From contig SFZH01000008.1 of NCBI GenBank assembly GCA_021234535.1, forward strand, positions 20,127,358 to 20,191,357: a DNA stretch of 64,000 nt. The letters are read 5' to 3'. This document shows, in pieces, positions 50,501 to 59,946 of this stretch. Below the pieces are notes generated by a model. The model saw nothing but the letters and a program-made list of their open reading frames with translations. It made no database searches and was not told the DNA's origin. A program made the translations under genes and the position numbers. This stretch comes from Stichopus chloronotus (lineage: Eukaryota; Echinodermata; Holothuroidea; Aspidochirotida; Stichopodidae). Within the stretch, counting starts at the first letter, position 1. Every line of letters starts with the position of its first letter.

Positions 50501-53500
50501 CCAACCTCATTTGCATAATATGCATATATATTATTTCTCCATCCAAACAAATTAGAGTATGCTAGATACGTACCTTATATAAAGGTTTTCATGGTTGACT
50601 TGCCTAATTTTTGTTGTACAGGTATGTTTTACTAAAGGAAAGAAACATGTTGCTGACATTAGAAGCCGAGGCAGAGAGACAAGAGAAGTACATGCCAGGA
50701 GAAGATAGACTGGAAAAGGTACTGAGAATGAAAGAACTGTGCTCTTAATATTCTTCCAAATCAAAATTAAAATTAGTCATTTGATCTTGCAGGTGAAGGG
50801 GGTAGGAGGTTTGACATAGGAATGGGCACGAAATGAAGTGACTGCACCCTGTGTAGTGCTGAGCCAAAACCAGTCTCATGTTAGATTACAGATGACCGGT
50901 AGAGTTTGTCTTTTGCTGGCCTTATCAGGTTAGTTGCAAAGGGAAAGGTATGACTGGGGGGGGGGGGGGAGAGGTACAGCTAATCTTAATTAAGATAATC
51001 TAAACGAGTTGAATGACAGCTCATTTTAATTAAGTTTTGTTACAAAGATGAAACCTGTTCCTCTCCAACTTTACAGGTTGAAGCATCTATGGCAAACATC
51101 AAACAGGTTATTCAAGAAAGAGATGAGGCTCTTAACAAACTCCAGCTTGGAAGGAAGGAAAAGCACCCAGGCCACTGGGAGTACACACCATTTGGGTTCA
51201 TGCACTATGTAAAACCAAAGGAGCACCTCATTCCAAAATATATGAACAAATATGTAAGTGGGAGGCAAGTTTTCTTGCTCTAGTTTTGCAACCATTTGAA
51301 GAATTATCCAGGCATTACATACAGACCCCATTTCTTTTTCATAGATCCCTTTTCATTATCATTATGAAGTGTTTCAGCAATTTCTGCTCTGTGTCCATCA
51401 TTTCTCCTTTTTCCGTCCATGGGAGCATTTCTGGTTTTGAGGATAATCGTAACCTTTGTACGTAGGTCATTCATGTGTGTGTGTGTGTATGAGATGCCTT
51501 ACCCTGTAAACAAGATACTGTATCTCAAGAAAGGACGCCTAAGCAAACCGCATATTTGGTAAGTAGGTGAAGCACATTGGGAAGAAGCCTGTTTGTTTTT
51601 AGTGGAGGTCAAAGGTCATTTGGGGTCAACAGGAGTCAAATTGTGAAAACGTTGTACACACAATGTTTCAAGAAGGGAAACTTAGACAGATCTCATATTC
51701 TGTATGTAGGTGTACCACATTGGGTAGAAGGACCCCATTGTTATTGGTAGAGGCCAAAGGTCATTTAGGGTCAACAGGGGTCAAATTGTGAAAACCTTGT
51801 AAATGTGATATCTCAACTTGGACAGATCTCATATTTGGTTTATAGGTGTAAGACATTGAATGAAAGGACCTCAGTGTATCTCAGTGTATCTGGTGCAAAG
51901 GTCATTTAGGATCATGGGGTCAAATATGATATTTCCAGAAAAGAAGCTTGCACATGGCTCATATTTTGTTTGTTTGTATCCTAATTACAGAATATAACCC
52001 CCCAAATTTTGTGTATTTCCTAACCATGGTACATATAGGATGGTCACCATGTTGGTATGGACGTCCACCAAGACGATAATGCACACCATGAAAGTATTGT
52101 CATATGCTCACTAGCACTCTGCTGCAGCTAAATGCACTAGTTTACCTCCTAATTGACACCTTTGTTATGCCAGCTTATTGTTTTGGTGGAGTGGTGGAGA
52201 TCCAATGTCACTAGGAGTCAAGATATCTTCACCTTATGCAATATGTGCTCATAATTAAATCATGGAAACCACAATGCCTTTTGGCTTTCTGCTTTGTCTC
52301 TCTTATGTAGATCAATTAGCTGAAATGAAGCAGTTGAATAAATGATCAGCCAGTAGGAGACTAGCTTTCACAATTTTGAAATAGAGTTGAAGAAGTATAG
52401 TAGTTGTTGACCCCCCAACTTAAAATATTTAGATGAAATGGTTGAACACCGTACCTGTAGGAAAATTTTATTTGACTGTGCTCTGCTTGTTATCTCTCTT
52501 TATTTGATCTGAAGCCTGCTTGCTTAAAGATGCCCGCGGTTCGCATTCTTATACTGTCCCATTTTGTAAACAAAGTCAGTGGACACACACAGTGGTGTCT
52601 GTGATGTTACTTCACAATCAGTAGTTACCTCAGACAATATTTAAGTTGGAGTTATTCAAACCATCAACTGCATTGCATACAAACTCTACATAAATTCTTA
52701 TATTTGTCATGATTTAAAGAGCCTAGTTTTCTTTGTCTTTTTCATGGGGCAGGGCTATGTATATTTGTTTTTCTTGTGTGGATTAATTTGATTTTATCAT
52801 AGATCCCCAAGATGTACTTATTTCAAGGTGTAGCCACCTTTTTTCACAACTGTTTGTGTATGTTTCTATTAAAGGTACAGCAGACCAGTGCATGAGGGTG
52901 CTCTTTTTTTAGATTTTTTTTGTTGAACTTGATGGAAATGGAATCTCTATGTACTCACAGTAGTATTGGTGTTAGATAATTATTGTATGTACAATGCATA
53001 CTTTGGCTCTGTGTATATTGCAATAATTATATGGTACAGTAACAACAGTTACAGTACATACAGTATTTGTGGGAAAAGACCTAAACAGGATACGAGACAA
53101 GCATAATGATCATTTTGTTGTGCAAACTTGTGGGTACTAAATTCCACTATTGTGTAAGCTTGTATGCCAGTGCTGGTATGTAAAAAGGCTTTAATAAGTA
53201 AAGTGTGCCACTGAAATCCTATTATGCCTCAGGACCAGTTTGGTATGCAGTTGGAAGGCATTCTGGGGCATAACAGAATTTCACTGGCACGCCTTAACTA
53301 TTTAAAGGCCACCTAGTTATGGCAGACCCTCTGTATTACACTTACTTCAGTGGGTACCATGTACTCAAATGTATTACAGTGTTATAATGTTAGGCAGTTT
53401 TTGTGCATACCCGTTCTCCATTTTGTGTAAGAGCAACAAATTACTGTGCACCTACACCAAATCACTAACACTGTTTGAGGTCCCACAGTGTCCGCAGTAT

Positions 53501-54048
53501 ATCATACTTCCTGTTCAAAGTATAATGTTATATTTGTCTAGGTGACAATTGCAGTGTCATTGAAACTAATATCAGGTAGGGGTAGCTCCAGAGTCACAAC
53601 TATTCAGGTAGCCAGCACTTGACTCCAAAAATATTGGAGCTCATATACTGAATGTTCCCATACTGTAAAGTATATTCCCTCACTGATTGTTACCATACTG
53701 GATATTCCCAGCACTACTGTTTACCTGGTTGACTACGTAAAGCTTAGTTATTTAGTTCCATGTTGTCCTCCAACTGCCAGCCATACTGCTTTTCTTATCC
53801 TCTACAAATTCCATCAGTAGTGTCAGTTTTAGAGGTCCAGTTCACATCTTATGTTTATATTAATGTCCTTTGTACAGTGGGCATCTCAAAAACGACAATA
53901 TGATCCTTACATGAAGAAATACGTCAACCTGTGGCTCGAGAAGGTGAAGAAGGAAAGATGGCGGCGTGCGAGGGTGGAGTTCAAACGAATCCAGAAGCTG
54001 AAGGAGAGGTTTCCAGATTCTGACATGTGGAAAGATGAGGAGAGGTGA
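35413..54048 (+). CDS. MRPL47: Mitochondrial large-subunit ribosomal protein L47 (uL29m), six exons, complete
   Basis: Exons: 35413-35525, 43071-43231, 44371-44431, 50622-50718, 51077-51253, 53878-54048. They sum to 780 nt, or 259 residues (human about 250), and all phases agree. Seen: a basic N-terminal presequence suited to mitochondrial import; the MRPL47 hallmark [14 protein letters not shown]; then [21 protein letters not shown] and [20 protein letters not shown], the uL29-type helical hairpin; and a basic C-terminal extension rich in Lys/Arg. Family knowledge: it is a component of the 39S subunit near the exit tunnel. The first intron is 7.5 kb and, with introns 3 and 5, holds many repeats. 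Exons 2-6 are very secure. Exon 1 rests on phase, presequence character and the donor AG|GTACTT. Confidence 0.94.
38564..38588. repeat. 25-base G homopolymer
   Basis: An unbroken run of G in MRPL47 intron 1, followed by AGGTGGG. It is the longest of several such runs in the window. Length is prone to sequencing error. Confidence 0.95.
40519..40718. mobile_element. 200 bp palindromic TIR element, copy 1
   Basis: The terminal inverted repeats are ACAATCTTGGACAAAAT at one end and its complement at the other, extending to the shared TTGGGACAC. Inside, CCCCGTGCCCCTTTCC and GGGGGTGCGGGG are again inverted. There is no transposase. It is about 95% identical to the copy at 42310, in the same internal orientation. 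It lies in MRPL47 intron 1. Confidence 0.88.
42310..42508. mobile_element. 200 bp palindromic TIR element, copy 2
   Basis: The same element as at 40519, with a few substitutions (for example CCCCGCGCCCC in place of CCCCGTGCCCC). Just outside the inverted repeats, the left flank CTCAG and right flank AGGT equal the reverse complements of the right and left flanks of copy 1. Confidence 0.88.
42736..42800 (+). repeat. tRNA-like sequence, possible SINE head
   Basis: AGTGTAGCGGGTTATGCAC resembles a tRNA A box, and CATTCGAATCC about 43 bases later resembles a B box with normal spacing. Acceptor-stem pairing is poor, so it is a tRNA-derived remnant and not a working tRNA gene. Confidence 0.35.
43071..43231 (+). 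CDS. MRPL47: MRPL47 exon 2
   Basis: The acceptor is CAAATTTCAG. It encodes the end of the presequence and then [20 protein letters not shown] and [10 protein letters not shown], the most diagnostic MRPL47 segment. The donor is G|GTAACA, phase 1. Confidence 0.93.
44371..44431 (+). CDS. MRPL47: MRPL47 exon 3 (61 nt)
   Basis: The acceptor is ATTCCTTCAG and the donor TG|GTAAGC. It encodes [20 protein letters not shown]. The Trp codon is split across the junction with exon 4. Confidence 0.95.
48010..48325 (+). mobile_element. tRNA-derived SINE
   Basis: A polymerase III A-box-like TAGTTGAGTGGATAAAGG (48020-48037) is followed at 62 bases by a B-box-like GGTTCGTTCCC (48082-48092). Such spacing fits a tRNA with a long variable arm (Leu/Ser type). 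A non-tRNA body follows (TTTTCCCGTCCGAACTGACA and so on). Boundaries are approximate. It lies in MRPL47 intron 3. Confidence 0.6.
49472..49823. mobile_element. 352 bp MITE with TTAA-type ends
   Basis: TTTAAAGGGAAATAGGGCAT at the left and its exact complement at the right form a 22 bp inverted repeat. TTAA sits next to AGGG at both ends and could be a TTAA target duplication, as in piggyBac-type insertions. The interior has no coding frame. It lies in MRPL47 intron 3. Confidence 0.8.
50622..50718 (+). CDS. MRPL47: MRPL47 exon 4
   Basis: The acceptor is TTGTTGTACAG and the donor AAG|GTACTG. It encodes [20 protein letters not shown] and then [12 protein letters not shown], the second uL29 helix and linker. 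Confidence 0.95.
51077..51253 (+). CDS. MRPL47: MRPL47 exon 5
   Basis: The acceptor is CTTTACAG and the donor TAT|GTAAGT. It encodes a helical segment ([15 protein letters not shown]) followed by an aromatic, basic stretch ([20 protein letters not shown]) typical of the animal MRPL47 extension. Confidence 0.94.
51502..51965. repeat. Tandem repeat of about 125-150 bp, over three units, with AGGTCA half-sites
   Basis: Three diverged units repeat the order AGATCTCATATT - TAGGTGTA - ACATTGGG - AAAGGTCATTT - GGGTCAA. Unit 1 holds AGGTCAAAGGTCA (51606-51618), a perfect direct repeat with one-base spacing, then GGGTCA at 51623. Units 2 and 3 keep one or two AGGTCA/GGGTCA words. It lies in MRPL47 intron 5. 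Confidence 0.85.
53187..53310. mobile_element. 124 bp foldback element
   Basis: GGCTTTAATAAGTAAAGTGT and, inverted, GGCCTTTAAATAGTTAAGGC head two arms of about 50 bp that also share TGCCACTGAAAT / TGCCAGTGAAAT and ATTATGCCTCAG / GTTATGCCCCAG. It lies in MRPL47 intron 5. Confidence 0.75.
53878..54048 (+). CDS. MRPL47: MRPL47 exon 6 (C-terminus)
   Basis: The acceptor is CTTTGTACAG. It encodes [20 protein letters not shown] and a strongly basic helix ([20 protein letters not shown]), then a stop after WKDEER. Confidence 0.94.
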   Translation, partial: WASQKRQYDPYMKKYVNLWLEKVKKERWRRARVEFKRIQKLKERFPDSDMWKDEER

Positions 54049-54749
54049 TAGTGGTGGCAGTGTTTACACTTATCTCACTGCTTGAAGAAACACCCCCCCC
54101 CCCCTACACTCAACCACCTTCAATACCTTGGAATAGTGTAACAATGAAACAAACAAGGAGGCATATCTTGTACAAACCTAGGAGACGGCAAAATTCCGGT
54201 AACAGTGTAATGGTTAAGGTGAAATTTTCCTAATTGCATCGACACTGTACAGTACCTTTCTAAACTGTGCATAAACTGCATAACCTGAGGTCCCCAGAAA
54301 TGAAATTTTGTCAGTGTTTTTACAAGGTGCAGTACTGTATATAGTCTTTTGTCAGAAGAGGACATAATTCGTTTTGACTGATCTTTTAAATTTTCCTTTC
54401 AAACTAAATGTTTCCACAACTTCAGTTTCCTTCTCCCAAATGAAACTTATACCATCAAAGATACTGTTGCAACCACAGTGTTAACATACCTTGTACATCA
54501 CATACAGCTTTGGCGATACTTGCCATGATAAAGTTGCCTGAAGTGCCACAAAATTTGCAAAATGCTGAATCCCTGGAATAGCTTGGGAAGAAATTCAGTA
54601 TCATAGATTTTCAGTTGTAAGCATCCCAGAAGAATATCCTTCGTGTGTTTTGAAAGTACATTTGCTAGGAATGTTTTGCTGACTTTGTTATTAGCATCCA
54701 CATATGCTCACTTTGATTTGGAATTGTTCTTTGTTTCTTTGAAACATTT

Positions 54750-54755
54750 AATAAA
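54750..54755 (+). terminator. Candidate polyadenylation signal of MRPL47
   Basis: AATAAA about 700 nt past the MRPL47 stop. Another copy at 55206-55211 is an alternative. The sequence does not decide between them. Confidence 0.3.
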
Positions 54756-56654
54756 CCACTTTTGTGTTAGCATTTTTTGACCAAAGATAAGATTTTGATT
54801 TGAAGGGAACTGATTGGCCACTTGTGATATTTTTGGCTGTGTTATGGGAATCATTTGTGGGCAGTTCCCCAGGGGAGATAGTTTCTCCCTCTTCAAGAGA
54901 TTTGTGGGGCAATTACTCTGTATATCATGGAAAACTTAAATGTTGTAAAGCTTCACCAAGAAAGGATAATCTTTCCATGAGATTATTTCTAGCAGTGCAG
55001 GTAAAATTGATCTTACTTTTCACCAAATTATCTCCCGACAGACTTGCTGGAAATTTCAGTGCATATTTATTTAAGTCCTTCAGTTTCAGAGTCATTCTCC
55101 CAAGCATTGATGGTTGGGGCAGCGAGCATTGCGGTGGCCACAGATGTTGTGCTCACTCCAAATGTTGAGTCTCCATTATGTTGAGAGTATGTAGGTGATT
55201 TTATCAATAAAGTTGTAATCAAACCAAAGACATGATGGTGTAGGTCCAATGTTAATTAAATACTTTGCAGATGGACACAAACGTTTGATTATCCACCAAT
55301 GCCAACTCTTTCACATGATGGTGTTTGTTCAATGTTTAAGTAAAGCATTTGCAGATAAATATAAAATTTGCTATACTTTCCACCAATGCCATCTCTTCAC
55401 TATATCTCTGAATATTTATAACAAATGTTAAATACCAAGTCATCATTTGCATTAATTGTTTCTGACAATTGTCTGAATTATGATGCTTCACACAACACCT
55501 ATCAACTTATTTGCACTACTTATGTTCATTTCTGACCAACAGAAACCCATGGCCCCCCTTGAACTGAGGAAGTTGTCTGCTATTGCAGTAGTGTGGACTT
55601 TTCAGAGATAATTACCTTCAGGAATGCTAATTAAAAAAATATTGTGCCAGTCATAGTGTTTGCAATCTAAAAATAGATATTTTTCAAGCAAGGTAAAAAA
55701 AAGTATGTTACAGACTCACAGTTAACTGTTTCTTTTAGCAATGAATATCAATGACAGTTTCCTAAGGACTAAAGATCTTAAAAAAATGTTGAGAATTAGA
55801 GGTGCTCTCATCCCTGTTGTATCGACTAATCTCCGTTCCCACATTGGCACAAAACAAAGCAACAGAAACTGTCTTTGAGGTGAATAAAAGTGAACACTCT
55901 TTACTTCATAAAGTTTGTTGCATACTTAGTAGGTACAGATTTCACCAAGCAGTGCTCAAGTGGTCAGACAAGAGAGTGTTTACATGTAACAGTTCTTGTA
56001 TACCTGGTGCAGTAGATACCTCTTGTTGACAACTTCCACTTTTGATCATTGAACTAATATCAGCGCGACGCTTAGCCGAAGATCGCGACAATGGTCGACT
56101 GAGTGGCCGCCAAGGTGGCTGCAGTATCATAATGGCAGAATTGTCTATGAAAAGATGCAAGAGTAAATAACTTTTGTCTGTTGTTATTAAATCAGATGCG
56201 TTGAAGAAAATAGACCAAGTTCAATATTCTAACAGCATTGATCTTACCTTATATTCTGAATGTTTTAGTTTTTGTAGTGTGTACTATAATGTGTGCTTAA
56301 AAGTTTGTTGCAACTCGTGACATGCATGCTCTCATTCAGGCAACACCGCTGCATCAAAAAGGCTTATCCTATAGTACCTTTTTACATATGGCAACAGTGC
56401 GAAGATGGTACTTAATGCTAGCAAAGTAAAAACTATACCAGATATCTGTACATCTCAATTCACAACAAGTGATGATCCAATAGAGTTGTCAGCTTAATAC
56501 AATTACCCACTTACAGCTGATCAGGAAGGGGAGACTGGTAAATGTCTAGAATGTTTTTTTTGCAAAAGTCTCATTACCTGTTGTATAATATCTCTAAGGG
56601 CACATTTTGACAAAAAGGACAGATTTTACATATCTGAGAATTGGGGGGTAAATA

Positions 56655-56681
56655 CCCCACACCCCGATACCCCACACCCCC
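56655..56681 (-). other. Putative G-quadruplex motif
   Basis: Read on the minus strand there are four G runs of 5, 4, 4 and 4 bases separated by TGT, TATC and TGT. This satisfies the usual intramolecular quadruplex rule. Confidence 0.7.
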
Positions 56682-59600
56682 TCAACCACGAGTCTCCCTG
56701 GTGGCTGGCAGTACTGGCCTTGCACACACATTGAACAAAGAACTGCCTTGTGCACACATAGACCAAGGAACTGCAGCTCTGCCGCTACATGCGTACGTAG
56801 GGGCCACAACAAATGCACACCAAAAAATCATATCCTTGCCTCAAATTAACATTCGCGGCAGTCGGCAAGCTGTTTGTTTTGCATAGATTTCTTGATTGAC
56901 TTTGCTGTATCTCTCAACTGCCTTGTTATAGTCAACACCAATTTCGTGGGTATAGTGGCCCTCCATGTAGACATCTTGTCGACCACGATATTAATTTAAT
57001 CACACGATGGTGATTGTATTGTGGTGTCAGTAATAAAGTAAAGGAAGTATTCATGTTGGTTGTGTTGGGGTGTTTTTGATCCTCATGGAAGTGACATATG
57101 ACATGGCAATCAGTGTAGTAAAAAAAAACTTCATGAATTGGGAAATAAAGAAGCGATGTAGCATTTCACTGAATTTTCGTTCAAGGTTCATGGCTTTCTT
57201 GTCACTTTTGCTTAGTTTTGCTCAGTTATTTCTTGCCTCACACTTGAGTTTACTTGGGAATCGCAGTAGTCATTCTTTCTCATGGCATTGAGCACCATCC
57301 ATGCAAACACAAGCATAACATGAAAGATAAAATCTACAATTGTCACAACAGAACAGATTCAGATATATGTGTTTGGGGGATATCGTCAGAAAATCACTTT
57401 ATTACCCTGTGCAATGACTTTGTTCCTTATATCAACAGTAGCACAAGGATTGACAATTTTGGTTGCTGCACTGCACTTTGAAATTGCAAATCGCCATAGA
57501 AACCATATGTAAATATTCTATACATTTTCTGAGATTTCGTTGCAGGTTCCATGTATTGCTATGTCATACACTGCATACAATGGAACTTTCAAAGTCGATA
57601 AGTTTTCTAGGAAGCGTTGTTGTGAGATCATCAGTGTCCAAAAACCTCAACCTCTCTTAGCCTGTTTGTTGCTTTTGTGATTATATTTGTGCACTACCAC
57701 TAGGGTTGTCATGGTTATGACAAAACAAAAATAGCGGCAGTATAGCCTACCTCTTTGCCAAAGGAACTAATTTACGTTCTGCCTATTCGCGCAAGCGTGT
57801 TCAGCACGAACAAGACTTGACCAACCAGGGACCATGGTTACCTGTAGGTTAATGACTTGGATTTGCTGAGTTTATTGGTGTAACAGTTTTTTGCGTGCCA
57901 ATAGATTCAACGAATAGTACATCAAAGGGTATTGTTGCATTGTTTATGGTTGAATCTGATTGTATTCTGAAACAAGGTCAGTTCAACCTATCAAAATATA
58001 TTGCTTATATTTGTATGGTTAAACCACACCTAGATCAATGCATGATGTCGTCAGACTCTTTCTCTGCAAACTAATTGTGTCCTTCTCAGACACCATTTAA
58101 ACTGCTTTTGTCAACAAAAATAAAAAGAAAACCAACAAGTGTTGAAATTCTGGCTGTGCGTTTTAAGTTCATCAAAGTCCCAGCCTTTTCAAACTAGGGA
58201 GGACTATCATTGATGTTTTGCCTGAAGTGCAGGGTGACTTACCACTGACTGTCAATGCTGTATGGTGGTAATCCCCACTCAATGGGCATGCATGGGGGGG
58301 GGGGGGGAGGGCATGGACATTGGATAAGTTTTATAGACATCCTGTCAGGGGGTATTACTTTTGGCTATGGTGTGGGGTTCACAAGTCTGTTTTTCGTCCT
58401 ACACCGGGTGTGCTCGAAGAACTTCAAAACTCTTCATTTCTCTTGTCATTCTCTCTTATCATCCTCTCAGACATCCTGCCCTCATCTCTGCTGTCCCCTC
58501 ATCTTCCTGTTTCCCCTTGGTTACCATGACTCCTGCTGACTATATCAAACTGTAAAAGATAAACAGCAGTTCCTACAGAGTTACATTTGCCTTAATGCCA
58601 TCAGAGATCTCGTTACCTCTTGGTCTCAGATATTGGAGCGTTTCATTTTCTGTACATGGCAACACCCCCCCTCTCTTCAAATTGGCTTTTGGGGGGTGAG
58701 GGTTACATACAGGGGCTCACTTACGTTGTACCTCTTACAGCACAGAAATTTATCTTGGATGGTCAAGTAGAGGCCTCCTTGCACGAAAATTTAAATTTGT
58801 TATTATAGTTTTGTATTTTATGTTATCATTTTTACGAGCACTTTCAATTCGAAAGGTAGGGCAGCACTTAAACTAGATTCACATCTTCTGTAATATCTTC
58901 TATCAATTTTTTCTGATAATGCCAGAGTTTAGAGCTTAGTTTAGAGTTAAGTTTGGTGTATGTACTACTGACTATTTGTTCCAGTACCAGCAACCAATTT
59001 TGTGGCATCTATGTAGCTGGAGTAGGGTCACCCTTAGTACTGCTTTTTATTCAATAGTTTTCAACCCCAGTGTGGTCATGGGCTGTTTGTGGAGGTAGAA
59101 AACCATATGTGGTGTTTTGTATAGAGTACTGCAGATGAGGTTGTCATTGAGAAAATGAAATCAGTGAAAATTCTGCGCTATCTTTGAGGCCAACACAACA
59201 TACCTTGAAACCATGAAGTAAGTGTATGTAATCTGTCTATAACTATGACACATTCAAACAAATAAATCCCCGGGATTGACACAAAAGCCGAATTTGCTGC
59301 TGTACGAATTTTATTCGCTTTTCACCCAGACGATTAACATGGTACATCACATCAAACGACAGAGACACACATCTTGAAGAATTGCGTAGCAAAAAAAAAA
59401 TAGATTGTATTATAATAGATCAGTTTGACTGGAGATTATTTCATAAAGTGATTTAGGTCAATTTAAATGGCAACAAAAAAGAAAATTTCACCAGTTTATG
59501 CAGAAAAAACAGAAACGCAACTGAGAGAGAAACCAGCCTAAGCATACACAAAACACAACAACAAACGAACGAATGAAGAGTAGGAGTATTCTCCGAACTA

Positions 59601-59706
59601 AGAGGAAACCCTTTTCAAGTGCATGTTGCAATGGTGAAGGCAATATTGAGCATATTCTCTGGAAAATCAAGAATTCAGCTTTGTGGAGTTAACAAGGGGA
59701 AGGGAA

Positions 59707-59946
59707 CCGCCTACAGTAGGTTAATTGCAATGAGCTTGCAAGAGGCCTAGGTTACAGGGAACAGCCTAGGTTAATTGCAATGAGCTTGCAAGAAGCCTAG
59801 GTTACAAGGAACAGCCTAGGTTACTTGCAATGAGCTTGCGAGAAGCCTAGGTTACAGGGAACAGCCTAGGTTAATTGCAATGAGCTTGCGAGAAGCCTAG
59901 GTTACAGGGAACAGCCTAGGTTAATTGCAACGAGCTTGCAAGAAGT
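59707..59946. repeat. 50 bp minisatellite, five units
   Basis: Units begin TTAATTGCAATGAGCTTGC at 59721, 59771, 59821, 59871 and 59921, so the period is exactly 50. Each unit holds two copies of the palindromic word CCTAGG (GCCTAGGTTA). Units differ by one to three bases. Confidence 0.97.

Noticed and set aside
55942..56160. Minus-strand frame WRPLSRPLSRSSAKRRAD considered as a transposase helix-turn-helix
   Set aside because: The match to any transposase motif is too weak and there are no inverted repeats around it.
58255..58555. Three overlapping plus-strand frames of 64-94 codons
   Set aside because: Low-complexity, mutually overlapping, no recognised domain and next to a G homopolymer.
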